The translations under genes were made by a program, and so were the position numbers. A stretch of 64,000 nt of DNA from Geomicrobium sp. JCM 19038 (GTDB lineage Bacteria; Bacillota; Bacilli; Bacillales; Marinococcaceae), in contig NZ_BAXA01000012.1 in the NCBI RefSeq assembly GCF_000698125.1, positions 1 through 64,000 of the forward strand, in the 5' to 3' direction. The notes under the pieces are model-generated. The model was not told where the DNA came from. It saw only the letters and a program-made list of their open reading frames with translations, and ran no database searches. Shown piece by piece: positions 20,522 through 30,171 of this stretch. Within the stretch, counting starts at the first letter, position 1; each line of letters begins with the position of its first letter.

Positions 20522-20631
20522 CGCTAATCATGTCGACAAAACAATCAAAGTGACTGACAGGAATCATCAACGTTTGATTTTCACCTATGATACGGTAAGC
20601 CTATTCTATTACCGACATGGGGGAATGTCAC

Positions 20632-21720
20632 TTGGAACGAGAAAACAATCGCATGACATTCAAATTTCCACAAAATAATGACGATCAACGAACTTCAAAA
20701 GAGCAAGAACACAGTCAAGAAGAAACAAATGAAGTAGAAAAAGAACAACAAAAAGACGTGCAGGAACATCAAGATGGCTATGAAGAAGCAACAGAAACAA
20801 ACAATGAAGTAACATTAGAAACAGACAGTAAAGAAGTAAATAAAACGGACGGTCAAAACAAAGAAGAAGATGTAGTAGAAAATCAGAGTGCCTTGCACAA
20901 CGAGACGATTAACGTTCAAGAGAAGAGAAGAGAATGGGAGCAACTAGAAGGGAATCATTACGACACGGTGTCAATGAAAAAAGCACCAGGATTACCGTTT
21001 CATAAAAAAAGGAAATTCAATTTCCCGAAGAAAAGGAACAAAATGACGATTCCTTTTCAACATATTAAGATGACAGGGTTAATAGTATTAGCGCTCGCCA
21101 TTGGTTCTCTGTTTGGGTTGCCGCTGTTGCAAGTTGTGACAACTTCTTCGCCAACAGATTCTGCAGAGCAATGGATGTTAAGTAACGAAGAAGAGTCAGC
21201 TCCTGTACAAGCAACGGAGCAATCAGTCAGTGATCAAGACGTTCAACTATCAATTGATGTCGTACAAGCTGGTGCGTTTTCAACAGCTGAAGCGGGACAA
21301 AGTTCACAACAACAACTTGAAAGTGAAGGCTATTCAAGTGTGCTACATGCCCCAGCATCAAGTGAACATGTGTTTTTATATGTAGCGGTCGCAGCTTCTG
21401 GACAAGCAGCAGAAGAATATTTACCAGCGTTTGAAGCTGACGGACTTGATGTTTTTGTAAAGTCGCTCGATCTTCAAAGCACAAATGCGGAAGAAGAACA
21501 ACAACAAGCAGCAGAAGAAGTAAAGCAAATTATTGAACAAGCATTAACAAGTTCAGAGATTAATTCTTCAATGACAGAACAATCACAATCCGTACTCCAA
21601 TCCAGTGAAGAAGGCACCGCGCTTTACGAATCGTTATCAGGCGCACTTGAGAATGCGGAGCAAGAAGACGCTTGGATGCAAACGGTCGTGAATTTCGATG
21701 GATGGCTTTCGAGTCTTTAA
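20632..21720 (+). CDS. spoIIB: Stage II sporulation protein B (SPOR-domain membrane protein)
   Basis: SpoIIB helps septal peptidoglycan thinning and engulfment at the start of sporulation. The 362-residue product has a Glu/Gln-rich cytoplasmic N-terminus (about residues 10-110), a basic patch (FHKKRKFNFPKKRNKMT), one membrane segment (MTGLIVLALAIGSLFGLPLL) and an exterior SPOR-like domain (about 200-280, starting LSIDVVQAGAFSTAEAGQ) with a Gln/Glu-rich tail. TTG 20632 follows GGGGGA by 7 bases. The assignment rests on architecture and position between comC and maf, as the family is poorly conserved. Confidence 0.85.
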   Translation: MERENNRMTFKFPQNNDDQRTSKEQEHSQEETNEVEKEQQKDVQEHQDGYEEATETNNEVTLETDSKEVNKTDGQNKEEDVVENQSALHNETINVQEKRREWEQLEGNHYDTVSMKKAPGLPFHKKRKFNFPKKRNKMTIPFQHIKMTGLIVLALAIGSLFGLPLLQVVTTSSPTDSAEQWMLSNEEESAPVQATEQSVSDQDVQLSIDVVQAGAFSTAEAGQSSQQQLESEGYSSVLHAPASSEHVFLYVAVAASGQAAEEYLPAFEADGLDVFVKSLDLQSTNAEEEQQQAAEEVKQIIEQALTSSEINSSMTEQSQSVLQSSEEGTALYESLSGALENAEQEDAWMQTVVNFDGWLSSL

Positions 21721-21752
21721 GCTGAGATAATAGAAAGAAAAAGGAGTACAAG

Positions 21753-22334
21753 ATGAAGTTAATTCTTGCCTCGAAGTCACCAAGAAGAATTCAATTGCTT
21801 GAAGAGATGGGCTACGAATTTGAGATCCGTACGCGTAGTGTAAAAGAGTGTTTTGATGATAGATCTTCTTCAAACAAAAATGCTGTTCGGTTAGCGAAAG
21901 AAAAAGCTGTTGCCCAGCGAGATGCGTTAAAAGAAGATGAAGTGATTCTGACTGCTGATACGATAGTTGATGGTGGCAAAATGCTCGGGAAACCAAGAAC
22001 GAAAGAAGAAGCAAAACAAATGTTACGCACATTGTCAGGCAGTACACACCGTGTTGTGACAGGTGTATACATTGGAAGCTTCTTGACACATGTGCAATTT
22101 AGTGTGGAGACGATTGTGCATTTCAAACCATTAACAGAAGTAGAAGTAAACCATTACACGAATACAAAAGAACCTTACGATAAAGCTGGGGCCTATGGAA
22201 TAAATGGATATGCCGCGTTGTTCATTGATCGAATTGAAGGCGATTATTATAACGTAGTAGGACTCCCGCTTTCACGTGTATACAAGGAACTACAAACGTT
22301 TGGCATTGTACCAACGTGGGCACAAGACGAGTAA
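21753..22334 (+). CDS. maf: Maf family nucleoside-triphosphate pyrophosphatase
   Basis: Maf proteins hydrolyse non-canonical or excess nucleoside triphosphates, and overexpression blocks septation in B. subtilis. The 193-residue product begins LILASKSPRRIQLLEEMG and has the DEVILTADTIVDGGKMLGKP active-site region with the conserved aspartate, and YDKAGAYGING near the C-terminus. ATG 21753 follows AAAAAGGAG by 8 bases. It sits between spoIIB and radC. Confidence 0.95.
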   Translation: MKLILASKSPRRIQLLEEMGYEFEIRTRSVKECFDDRSSSNKNAVRLAKEKAVAQRDALKEDEVILTADTIVDGGKMLGKPRTKEEAKQMLRTLSGSTHRVVTGVYIGSFLTHVQFSVETIVHFKPLTEVEVNHYTNTKEPYDKAGAYGINGYAALFIDRIEGDYYNVVGLPLSRVYKELQTFGIVPTWAQDE

Positions 22335-22349
22335 AAAAGAGGTGTTGTG

Positions 22350-23030
22350 TTGCATCTTCCTATCATGAACATACCGAATGACGAGCGCCCTCGTGAGCGC
22401 TTATTATTAGAAGGTGCTGATAAGCTTTCGAACGTAGAGTTGTTAGCAATCCTCCTTAGAACAGGTAGTCGACAAGAGTCAGTAATAGAACTTAGTCAAA
22501 GAATCTTAACGGCATTTGGTGGATTGTTACCATTGAAAGAAGCGACTTTGGAAGAGTTACAAGCGATCAAAGGGATCGGTCGGGTAAAAGCGATTGAAAT
22601 CCGTGCAGTATTAGAACTTGGTAAACGAATTCATACGACGAGTGACAAAAGTCGTGCGATTATTAGTAGTCCAAATGACGCTGTAGATCTCGTGATGGAA
22701 GATTTGCGGTTTTTAAAGCAAGAGCATTTCGTTGCCATCTACTTAAATACGAAAAATCAAGTCATTCACAAACAGACGTTGTTCATTGGCTCACTTAATA
22801 GCAGCATCGTTCACCCTAGAGAAGTGTTTAAAGAAGCGATTCGCCGCTCTGCTGCATCGGTCATTGCCCTACACAATCATCCTTCGGGCGACCCTGAGCC
22901 GAGTGAAGAGGATAAAGCTGTCACAAGGCGACTGTTTGAATGTGGCCAATTGTTAGGAATTGAATTCCTTGATCACATCGTCATTGGTGATCATAAATAC
23001 GTAAGTTTACGTGAATTGGAAGTTATCTAA
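22350..23030 (+). CDS. radC: RadC / YsxA family protein (JAB/MPN metalloprotein)
   Basis: RadC-like proteins (YsxA in B. subtilis) combine an N-terminal helix-hairpin-helix region (LEELQAIKGIGRVKA) with a C-terminal JAB1/MPN metal-binding domain, visible here as HNHPSGDPEPSEED. They were linked to DNA repair but the role is unproven. TTG 22350 lies about 5 bases after AGAGGTG; GTG 22347 and ATG 22365 are alternatives. The product is about 226 residues. A strong terminator follows and separates it from mreB. Confidence 0.93.
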   Translation: MHLPIMNIPNDERPRERLLLEGADKLSNVELLAILLRTGSRQESVIELSQRILTAFGGLLPLKEATLEELQAIKGIGRVKAIEIRAVLELGKRIHTTSDKSRAIISSPNDAVDLVMEDLRFLKQEHFVAIYLNTKNQVIHKQTLFIGSLNSSIVHPREVFKEAIRRSAASVIALHNHPSGDPEPSEEDKAVTRRLFECGQLLGIEFLDHIVIGDHKYVSLRELEVI

Positions 23031-23033
23031 TAT

Positions 23034-23067
23034 AACCCGCCCTTTTTGCTATCGAAAAGGGCGGGTT
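23034..23067 (+). terminator. Intrinsic terminator after radC
   Basis: A perfect 13-bp stem (AACCCGCCCTTTT with AAAAGGGCGGGTT) around an 8-base loop. The remaining 270 bases to mreB hold only a possible -10 TATAAT (23207-23212), without a clear -35. Confidence 0.88.
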
Positions 23068-23339
23068 ATTTGTTACGATAAAAAAGTATTCGCAAACAAA
23101 GTTGCAAAAGTCCTGTAAATGACCTTGCATAATGACAATGTTTGTGACGAATTGAGGAAATTTGCGAAAGCAATTTTTTCAACTATGTTTTTAGAGTAAA
23201 GTTGCGTATAATAAGTAAGGGAAATTTAGATCGTTTAATTGCTTTGCTTCGCGTTGAAGTGCTTTTTTTAGTGAAAATGTAACGGACTGAAAATAAAAAA
23301 CGATTAAGTATAGTGAAGGTAATGAAGGGAGATACATAG

Positions 23340-24377
23340 ATGTTTGGTGGTTTTTCAAAGGATTTAGGCATTGACTTAGGAACTGCAAATACACTCGTAT
23401 ACGTAAAAGGAAAAGGGGTTGTCGTCCGAGAACCTTCTGTTGTGGCAACAAGATCGGACAATCAACAAATTGAAGCGGTAGGAAACGACGCAAAGAATAT
23501 GATCGGTCGTACGCCTGGGAATATTGTCGCAATTCGCCCAATGAAAGACGGTGTAATTGCTGATTTTGATACAACAGCAACGATGATGAAATATTTCATT
23601 CGACAAGCACAAAAGAATCGTTCAATCTTTACTCGTAAACCAAATGTCATGGTATGTGTGCCATCTGGAATTACGGCGGTTGAAAAGCGTGCCGTTGAAG
23701 ATGCGACAAAACAAGCAGGTGCTCGCGAAGCATATACAATTGAAGAGCCGTTTGCAGCAGCAATTGGTGCGGACTTACCTGTTTGGGAACCAACAGGTAG
23801 TATGGTTGTAGACATCGGTGGAGGTACGACTGAAGTTGCCATTATTTCTTTAGGCGGTATTGTTACGAGCCAATCAATCCGTGTTGCAGGTGATGAGATG
23901 GATGAGTCGATCATCCAATACATTAAGAAATCATACAACCTGATGATTGGAGAGCGTACGGCTGAAGCACTTAAGATGGAAATCGGTTCTGCTGAAAAGC
24001 AAGAAGAGATGGAGTCAATGGATATTCGCGGTCGTGACCTTGTTACTGGACTTCCAAAAACGATCTCAATCGATGCAGATGAAGTAGCACAAGCATTAGA
24101 AGATACAATTACAACAATTATTGAGACTGTTAAATCAACACTAGAACGTACGCCACCTGAGCTTGCGGCAGACATTATGGACCGTGGAATTGTACTCACA
24201 GGAGGCGGGGCGCTTTTAGAAGGCTTAGATAAGCGTCTTGGTGAAGAGACAAACATGCCAGTCCTAGTGGCAGAAGAACCATTGGATTGCGTAGCGCTTG
24301 GAACAGGTCGAGCACTTGAGAATTTGCACTTGTTCAGATCAAGAGCAGGAATCACAGCTCGTTCTAACCGTAAATAG
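23340..24377 (+). CDS. mreB: Rod-shape-determining actin homologue MreB
   Basis: MreB forms membrane-bound filaments that organise lateral cell-wall synthesis. The 345-residue product has the actin-fold phosphate motifs [16 protein letters not shown] and [15 protein letters not shown], the adenosine motif [12 protein letters not shown] and the amphipathic N-terminal MFGGFSKD thought to touch the membrane. ATG 23340 follows GAAGGGAG by about 7 bases. It heads the mreBCD-minCD region as in B. subtilis. Confidence 0.97.
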   Translation: MFGGFSKDLGIDLGTANTLVYVKGKGVVVREPSVVATRSDNQQIEAVGNDAKNMIGRTPGNIVAIRPMKDGVIADFDTTATMMKYFIRQAQKNRSIFTRKPNVMVCVPSGITAVEKRAVEDATKQAGAREAYTIEEPFAAAIGADLPVWEPTGSMVVDIGGGTTEVAIISLGGIVTSQSIRVAGDEMDESIIQYIKKSYNLMIGERTAEALKMEIGSAEKQEEMESMDIRGRDLVTGLPKTISIDADEVAQALEDTITTIIETVKSTLERTPPELAADIMDRGIVLTGGGALLEGLDKRLGEETNMPVLVAEEPLDCVALGTGRALENLHLFRSRAGITARSNRK

Positions 24378-24526
24378 AACGAGTAACGCAATTGGTAATG
24401 CATTTCTAAGACTGAGACATTCGTCATATCGGCGGATGTCTACGTCTATTCAGGATTGATTGAAACAGTTACTATAGTGAACGGAGCATGAGTTTGCTCT
24501 AGTTGCGAGAGTAGAAGGTGTCTTGC

Positions 24527-25441
24527 ATGCCCCATTTTTTTTCTAACAAACGATTAATTTTACTTATGGTCGGCATCATTATTCTCGTTATTTTAGTTGG
24601 TCTTACGATGAGAGAACGTGAGCAGGCGACCATTCCTGAACAAATCATGCGTGATTCTGTTGGTGTTGTACAATCTGTGTTTCAACGTCCGGCTTATTTT
24701 GTTCGGGATATTTATGATGATTTTGTTAATATCCTAAACGTTCATGAAGAAAATGAACGACTAAAAGGTCAATTGAATGACTATGCGATGTTACGTTCTG
24801 AAGTAGATGGATTACGCGAAGAGAACGATAGTTTAACAAGCCTTTATGAAGGCATGGAAAGTTTAAGTTCATTTGATACGATTCCAGCACTTGTCATTGA
24901 TCGTCAGCCGGATCGATGGACAGAAACAATTGGTATTAACCGAGGGACGCAACACGGTGTCGAAACGGACATGGCGGTCATAACCGAAGAAGGTTTGATT
25001 GGTAGAGTTCAGTATACGAGTGCGTTCACATCACAAGTTCAACTATTGAGCGATGGAGAGCGAACAAATCGGGTGTCTGCTAAAGTGAGCTCGGAAGAAG
25101 GCGACCCGGCTGTCGGTTTTATTGAAGGTTGGGACGTGGACCAAGACCTTCTCGTTTTACAAAAAGTAGACTCTGAAAATGAATTAGAGCCAGGACAGTT
25201 TGTTAGTACTTCTGGGCTTGGTGGCCTCTTTCCTGCTGACTTACCGATTGGTGAGATTGTAGACGTTCAAGTCGATGAATACGGGTTAACACAAAATGCG
25301 TACATCGAGCCGTCTGCGGACTTTTTCCACTTGAATCACGTCCTAGTGATTGAACGTAATGTTGATAATATTGAAGGGATTCAAGAAGAGTTTCTACAAC
25401 AAGAAGAGGAAGAAGATGAAAGCGAAGGGAGTGACGATTAA
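24527..25441 (+). CDS. mreC: Rod-shape-determining protein MreC
   Basis: MreC links MreB to the periplasmic-side wall machinery. The 304-residue product has a short cytoplasmic head (MPHFFSNKRL), one membrane segment (ILLMVGIIILVILVGLTM), a coiled coil around NVHEENERLKGQLNDYAMLR, the two beta-barrel regions and an acidic C-terminal tail (EEEEDESEGSDD). ATG 24527 follows AGAAGGTG by 6 bases. Its stop overlaps the mreD start by one base (TAATG). Confidence 0.95.
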   Translation: MPHFFSNKRLILLMVGIIILVILVGLTMREREQATIPEQIMRDSVGVVQSVFQRPAYFVRDIYDDFVNILNVHEENERLKGQLNDYAMLRSEVDGLREENDSLTSLYEGMESLSSFDTIPALVIDRQPDRWTETIGINRGTQHGVETDMAVITEEGLIGRVQYTSAFTSQVQLLSDGERTNRVSAKVSSEEGDPAVGFIEGWDVDQDLLVLQKVDSENELEPGQFVSTSGLGGLFPADLPIGEIVDVQVDEYGLTQNAYIEPSADFFHLNHVLVIERNVDNIEGIQEEFLQQEEEEDESEGSDD

Positions 25442-25964
25442 TGCGTTACTTGCTTCCTGCTTTTGTGGCATTCTTCTTCATCATTGAAGGAACTTGGTTT
25501 CAAGTCTTCTTCCCGCCGTCTACGGAACAAGATTTACATTGGGTGCCACGATTTGCATTCGTTACGGTCATTTTAATCTCGATCTATCGTGGCTCACGTT
25601 CGGGGATCTTTTATGGAATGGGTCTTGGGCTGTTTCAAGATGTCGTTTATTCAACGGTCATTGGTATTTACACGTTTTCGTATGCACTCGTTGGCTATAT
25701 GGCAGGTTTAATTTTCGTGCAGTCCAATCAAGACCATTTGTCGTATTGCTCATTGTTGTTGTGGCTGTGGCGTCGTTAGAATCATTAATCTATCTTATGT
25801 ACACGTGGACTGGAATTGCTCAAGTGACATTTGAAGAGTTTGCTGCAACCCGTTTACTGCCCTCAGTTGTTTTAAATGGGGCGTTTGGGATATTACTCAT
25901 ACTCCCACTTCGGAAATTCTTCTTAATGCTCGAAGATCGCGATCGTCAGCAGGAGAACGTATAA
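25441..25964 (+). CDS. mreD: Rod-shape-determining protein MreD (frameshifted as read)
   Basis: MreD is a small multi-pass membrane protein of the elongation machinery. The first 98 or so residues (MRYLLPAFVAFFFIIEGTWF..., ending GLIFVQS) are in one frame; the remaining part (RPFVVLLIVVVAVASLESLI...) is in another. One added base in or near the CC at 25724-25725 gives a continuous 174-residue protein, close to the 172 of B. subtilis MreD. The hydrophobic pattern of five or six membrane segments then runs through. A base deletion in the assembly is the simplest explanation. Confidence 0.85.
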
Positions 25965-26027
25965 TAAATGTTGAATTAGTTACGGATGAACTCTGTAGTC
26001 TAATGGAAACTAGGTCGGGGTGAGACG

Positions 26028-26726
26028 GTGAAAACAAGCGTTCAAAAGCAAAACGTAACGATAAAAGGAACGAAGGACGGAATCATCATACACCTGAATG
26101 ATCAATGCGGTTATGATGCGATGATTACTGAACTCAAATCGAAATTGACGGAAAACCATTCCGCTTTCGATCCTAATAAAGATGTATCGGTGCGTGTTCA
26201 TTTAGGTAAGCGATACTTAGAACAAGAGCAGCAGCGTGAAATCCAACAAATCATTGAAGAGTCCGGAGCGATTGTTGTTGATGAGCTAATTAGCGAAGTG
26301 ATGACAAAAAAAGAAGCTAAAAAGCAACAAGAACAACAAGAATTAACGACATTTACTCGACTCGTACGCTCTGGACAAGTACTTAGGGTGAAAGGTGACT
26401 TGCTTATCCTTGGAGATGTGAATCCTGGTGGAGCTGTAGAAGCTGCAGGAGACGTTTACGTTTTAGGTGCATTAAAAGGAATTGCAAGAGCGGGTATTGA
26501 TGGCAATGAAAACGCGATCGTAGCGGCATCTGTGATGGTGCCGTCTCAAATTACGATTGCCGATCGGTTGTATCTTACCGAAGCCACACGTGCAGAGCGT
26601 TCAATAGAAATGAAGAAAACCGAACCGAAGTACGCGTGTATCGAACATCAAGAAGAAGACATTGTTTTTCACGCAATGAGCGGACTTGCTGCTTTTAGAC
26701 GTGATCGCAAAAATGAAATGGATTAG
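26028..26726 (+). CDS. minC: Septum site-determining protein MinC
   Basis: MinC inhibits FtsZ assembly near the poles and is recruited to the membrane by MinD. The 232-residue product has the variable N-terminal FtsZ-interacting domain and the conserved C-terminal beta-helix (RSGQVLRVKGDLLILGDVNP, then AAGDVYVLGALKGIARAG) that dimerises and binds MinD. GTG 26028 follows GGGGTGAGAC; no ATG is present near the conserved start. It is 11 bases upstream of minD, one operon. Confidence 0.94.
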   Translation: MKTSVQKQNVTIKGTKDGIIIHLNDQCGYDAMITELKSKLTENHSAFDPNKDVSVRVHLGKRYLEQEQQREIQQIIEESGAIVVDELISEVMTKKEAKKQQEQQELTTFTRLVRSGQVLRVKGDLLILGDVNPGGAVEAAGDVYVLGALKGIARAGIDGNENAIVAASVMVPSQITIADRLYLTEATRAERSIEMKKTEPKYACIEHQEEDIVFHAMSGLAAFRRDRKNEMD

Positions 26727-26737
26727 GAGGATATGCT

Positions 26738-27543
26738 GTGGGAGAAGCAATTGTTATAACATCCGGGAAAGGCGGCGTTGGCAAAACAACAACGTCAGCA
26801 AATATTGGAACAGCATTGGCACTACAAGGAAAACAAGTGTGCCTCCTCGACACAGATATTGGACTACGTAATTTAGATGTTGTGATGGGGCTTGAGAATC
26901 GTATTATTTATGACCTTGTGGATGTGCTGGAAGGGAAATGTGAGGTGCGACAAGCGTTAATACGTGATAAGCGGTTTAATTGCTTGCATTTGTTGCCGGC
27001 TGCACAAACGAAAGACAAATCATCGGTCACACCAGAGCAAATGAAACAAGTCGTAGATGAATTAAAGCCAGATTACGATTATTTAATTATTGATTGCCTG
27101 CAGGGATCGAACAAGGGTTTCGCAATGCCATTGCCGGTGCAGATCGAGCGATCGTTGTCACAACACCAGATATTCCTTCTGTTCGAGATGCAGACCGAGT
27201 AACTGGCCTTGTTGAACAAGAATTAGATAAGCCAATGCTTATCGTCAACCGGGTTCGTAAAGCTTCTAAAACAAATGAAAGTGAAGATCTACTCGATGTT
27301 GATGATGTTGTAGATACACTCTCATTGGATTTATTAGGTGTTGTTTTTGAGGATGAGAATGTTTTGAAAGCTTCTCACCGTGGTGAACCTGTAGCAACCA
27401 CTCCAAATACTTCAGCTTCACTTGCGTACCGAAATATCGCAAGAAGAATTCTTGGAGAGTCTGTGCCTTTGTTGTCACAACAACAAAAGTTAGGCTTCTT
27501 TGCAAAAATAAAATCACTGTTTGGCTTACGAGCGAACTCATAA
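26738..27543 (+). CDS. minD: Septum site-determining ATPase MinD (frameshifted as read)
   Basis: MinD is the deviant-Walker ATPase that carries MinC to the membrane. The product begins GEAIVITSGKGGVGKTTTSA (deviant Walker A) and ends with the amphipathic membrane-targeting helix (GFFAKIKSLFGL). The frame is lost at 27097: after YDYLIIDC the expected PAGIEQGF is reached only by adding one C (TGCCCTGCAGG for TGCCTGCAGG). The repaired length is 268 residues, the same as in B. subtilis. The error sits in the conserved Walker B neighbourhood, so a truncated protein would be inactive. Confidence 0.93.
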
Positions 27544-27549
27544 ATTTTG

Positions 27550-27582
27550 TCTGCTGGGAATTATTCTCAGCAGATTTTTTTA
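27550..27582 (+). terminator. Intrinsic terminator after minD
   Basis: An 11-bp stem (TCTGCTGGGAA with TTCTCAGCAGA, one G-T pair) and a run of seven T. Confidence 0.9.
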
Positions 27583-27635
27583 TGGGTGTTTTCAACTAGA
27601 GTCATAAAATTCAAGGATTTGCCTCATCAGTTAAC

Positions 27636-27662
27636 ATATCTAGCTTCCATCCTTCATACGTT
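27636..27662 (+). promoter_or_regulatory. Sigma-E promoter for spoIVFA-spoIVFB
   Basis: ATATC (-35) and CATACGTT (-10) are separated by 14 bases, matching the sigma-E consensus and the spoVID promoter in this window. It lies 38 bases before spoIVFA. The spoIVF operon is sigma-E-dependent in B. subtilis. Confidence 0.72.
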
Positions 27663-27699
27663 TAATTAAATGTACAAGCGTTAGGAATGGAGGTAAGAC

Positions 27700-28512
27700 A
27701 TGGGTGATCAATTAGATCGAATTCGAAAAGAGGCAGAAAAGAAAAGAAAAAGAGAAACAACGGTTCAAAAAGCACAAGAACCTAAAAAAAATAATGAAAA
27801 AGAGTTACCGCTTTATTCGTATTATCCGAGTCGTGAGGAGATGAATGAGCACGAGCCTGAATTTTATATGTGGAGAAATGAAGAAATTTCTGAAGCGAAA
27901 CAGAAGAAAAAAGAGAAGGTGAAGCAACGTTTTTTTATTCAATGGGTAGCAGCACTCGGGTTGTTTTTAATTACTGCGATTGTTGTTCAAGCCGACCACC
28001 CTTCACTTAACGAAACGAAACAAACGGCTTTATCACTCTATCAAGATGAGTTTCAATTTGCGGCAGTATCTTCATGGTATGAAGAACAATTTGGTCACCC
28101 GCTCGCACTACTTCCAGCAAACCCGAACGTAACAAACGAAGAGCCTTCATTCGATGGATATGCGATGCCAGCGGCAGGTGAAATTCAAGTAACGGAAAGC
28201 TTTTCTGAAAATGGGCAAGCCATTGTTGTTGAAACGATGGAAAATGCAGCTGTAACAGCGGTGAGGCCTGGTGTCGTTATACGGGCAGGTGAGAATGAAG
28301 GATTCGGCCAAACGATTGTCATCCAACATGAAGACGGTACAGAAGCGATGTACGGGTCTTTACAGACGATTGATGTCCACGTTTATGATCACGTTGCGGT
28401 TGGAGACTCCATCGGAACCGTATCCAGCGATAACGGTGGTGGCCAGTTTATGTTCGGGTTACGTAGTGATGATGAGTTTATTGACCCGAGTGAAGTGATG
28501 ACATTTGATTGA
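27700..28512 (+). CDS. spoIVFA: Stage IV sporulation protein FA
   Basis: SpoIVFA anchors and stabilises the intramembrane protease SpoIVFB in the outer forespore membrane and, with BofA, holds it inactive until the SpoIVB signal. The 270-residue product has a highly charged N-terminal region, one membrane segment (FIQWVAALGLFLITAIVV) and a C-terminal LytM/M23-like fold (GFGQTIVIQHEDGTEAMYGS...) that lacks the catalytic HxH set and so should not be a peptidase. ATG 27700 follows ATGGAGGTAAG. It overlaps spoIVFB by 8 bases. Confidence 0.92.
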   Translation: MGDQLDRIRKEAEKKRKRETTVQKAQEPKKNNEKELPLYSYYPSREEMNEHEPEFYMWRNEEISEAKQKKKEKVKQRFFIQWVAALGLFLITAIVVQADHPSLNETKQTALSLYQDEFQFAAVSSWYEEQFGHPLALLPANPNVTNEEPSFDGYAMPAAGEIQVTESFSENGQAIVVETMENAAVTAVRPGVVIRAGENEGFGQTIVIQHEDGTEAMYGSLQTIDVHVYDHVAVGDSIGTVSSDNGGGQFMFGLRSDDEFIDPSEVMTFD

Positions 28513-29383
28513 TGTTTTCAAACGGATTCGCATACACCCACTGTTTTGGGTCGTCATTGGTCTTGGGGTGGCTACGGGTTATTTTCGTGAGTTAATCATG
28601 CTTTTTAGCATTATTTTCTGTCATGAACTTGGTCATGCACTTGCAGCAAAGTATTTTGGATGGCGGATTGTTAAAGTGGAATTGCTACCGTTTGGGGGCG
28701 TATTAGAAACTGAAGAATATGGCAATCGGCCTTTCCGTGAAGAGTTCATCGTCACGCTTTCTGGACCAGTGCAGCATTTACATCTAATGCTGCTTTCTTA
28801 CTTTGCCTACTCTTATTTACCGTTTTGGTCCTATGCGGATCATTCGCTTTTTATTTTGCACAACCTTACGATTTTGTTGTTCAATTTATTGCCGATTTTA
28901 CCTCTGGATGGTGGACGCATGATGCAATTAGCGCTTGCGAAATTCTCACCGTATCGACTCGCATTGAAACAGTCGCTTTACTTGTCTTTAAGTTTTTTAG
29001 TCGTATGTGCTAGCGTAACAGTGATTTATTTTCCGCTGCATTTACAGTTGTGGTTCGTACTTAGCTTCTTGCTACTAGCAAACGTGTTAGAGTGGAAGCA
29101 ACAACCGTTTGGTTACCAACGTTTTCTATTGGAACGAGTACGAAAACAGCGTTCACCAAAAGGTCAAATCGTTCGTTACGTTTCTCAAAGCATGCCGATT
29201 CAAGAAGCGTTAAAACGGCTCTATAAAGAAAAGCAAACAATTTACATGATCAAAGAAAAAGGGATACAAATTGAAGAGCACGATCTGTTGCGCTATTGGT
29301 ATAATGATTATCGTAGCGAAATGTCGATTGGAGAAGGGATTATTACCCTTATGACGATTGACAGTAGCGCATCGGTATGGTAA
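28505..29383 (+). CDS. spoIVFB: Intramembrane metalloprotease SpoIVFB (site-2 protease)
   Basis: SpoIVFB cleaves pro-sigma-K during sporulation, releasing the late mother-cell sigma factor. The 292-residue product shows the zinc motif HELGH (in IFCHELGHALAAKYFG), the second catalytic motif with aspartate in NLLPILPLDGGRM, about six membrane segments and a C-terminal cytoplasmic region in the CBS-domain position. TTG 28505 overlaps the spoIVFA end; no other start precedes the first conserved residues (FKRIRIHPLFW). Pairing with spoIVFA is universal in bacilli. Confidence 0.94.
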   Translation: MIDVFKRIRIHPLFWVVIGLGVATGYFRELIMLFSIIFCHELGHALAAKYFGWRIVKVELLPFGGVLETEEYGNRPFREEFIVTLSGPVQHLHLMLLSYFAYSYLPFWSYADHSLFILHNLTILLFNLLPILPLDGGRMMQLALAKFSPYRLALKQSLYLSLSFLVVCASVTVIYFPLHLQLWFVLSFLLLANVLEWKQQPFGYQRFLLERVRKQRSPKGQIVRYVSQSMPIQEALKRLYKEKQTIYMIKEKGIQIEEHDLLRYWYNDYRSEMSIGEGIITLMTIDSSASVW

Positions 29384-29394
29384 CATTTTTATGT

Positions 29395-29494
29395 TGTTTG
29401 GAACCCCCAAACTACAACCGCGCAGAAGGGGTACGAAGTTCACATTTGTTGAACACCTTGGATGGCGAGTCTTAGAAATCGGGAGGTGCAGTAC
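29395..29494 (+). ncRNA. Ribosomal protein L21-type mRNA leader
   Basis: The leader before rplU contains the segment CGCGCAGAAGGGGTACGAAG, similar to what I recall of the L21 leader of Firmicutes, and paired pieces such as GTTCA with TGAAC around 29441-29454. Such leaders probably let free L21 repress rplU-ysxB-rpmA. A covariance-model search was not possible, so the limits are approximate. Confidence 0.55.
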
Positions 29495-29803
29495 ATGTAC
29501 GCAATTATTGAAACAGGCGGAAAGCAAATCAAGGTAGAAGAAGGTCAAACGATCTTCATCGAGAAGCTTATTGAAGACGCTGGTGAAACAGTATCGTTTG
29601 ACCGTGTTATTTTTGTAGGTGGAGACGACACGAAAGTAGGAGCTCCTTACGTTGAAGGCGCGAAAGTAACTGGAACTGTTGAGAAGCAAGGTAAAAACAA
29701 GAAGGTTATGATCTACAAGTTTAAGCGTCGTAAAGGATATCGTCGTAAGCAAGGACACCGTCAACCTTATACGAAAGTTAAGATTGACAGCATCACTGTC
29801 TAA
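29495..29803 (+). CDS. rplU: 50S ribosomal protein L21
   Basis: L21 binds 23S rRNA in the large subunit. The 102-residue product begins [18 protein letters not shown] and ends with the RNA-binding segment [25 protein letters not shown] 29495 follows GGGAGGTG by 7 bases; an upstream in-frame start lies inside the leader. It is the first gene of the usual rplU-ysxB-rpmA operon. Confidence 0.97.
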   Translation: MYAIIETGGKQIKVEEGQTIFIEKLIEDAGETVSFDRVIFVGGDDTKVGAPYVEGAKVTGTVEKQGKNKKVMIYKFKRRKGYRRKQGHRQPYTKVKIDSITV

Positions 29804-29811
29804 GTAGAACG

Positions 29812-30171
29812 ATGATTGAATTAACGATTCATCGAAATCATAAAGATCGTACAGTAGTCTCGTTTGAATTAAGTGGTCATGCGAACGCAGCCGAATACGG
29901 TGAAGATATCGTTTGTGCCGGTGTCTCTGCTGTAGCAATTGGAGCCGTTAATTCCATTGCAACGCTATGTGACACCCCATTGGACGTTAAGACTGCAGGA
30001 GATGAGGGTGGCTACATTTATGCAGCTATTCCATCGACTTGGTCAGGACGAACGTTTGAAGATGGACAACTTCTTCTTGAAGGCATGGTCATAGCGCTTA
30101 AAGATATCGAAGCTGCGTACGGGGACTTTATAAATGTTACGGAAATCGTGGGAGGTGCAGACAAATGCTAA
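29812..30171 (+). CDS. prp: Ribosomal-processing cysteine protease Prp (YsxB)
   Basis: Prp removes the N-terminal extension of ribosomal protein L27 in Firmicutes. The 119-residue product has the catalytic histidine and cysteine in the expected order: [21 protein letters not shown]. Its substrate is encoded by the next gene, which carries the NLQFFA-type extension. ATG 29812 is 8 bases after rplU; the 3' end overlaps rpmA by 7 bases. Confidence 0.94.
   Translation: MIELTIHRNHKDRTVVSFELSGHANAAEYGEDIVCAGVSAVAIGAVNSIATLCDTPLDVKTAGDEGGYIYAAIPSTWSGRTFEDGQLLLEGMVIALKDIEAAYGDFINVTEIVGGADKC

Noticed and set aside
23462-24427. A 321-codon open frame on the minus strand opposite mreB
   Set aside because: It lies fully antisense to a well-conserved gene, is Ser/Pro/Thr-rich as expected of a reversed frame, and has no ribosome site.
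28321-28500. SpoIVFA as an active M23 peptidase
   Set aside because: The LytM-like fold is there, but the zinc-binding His/Asp set is missing, as in other SpoIVFA proteins.
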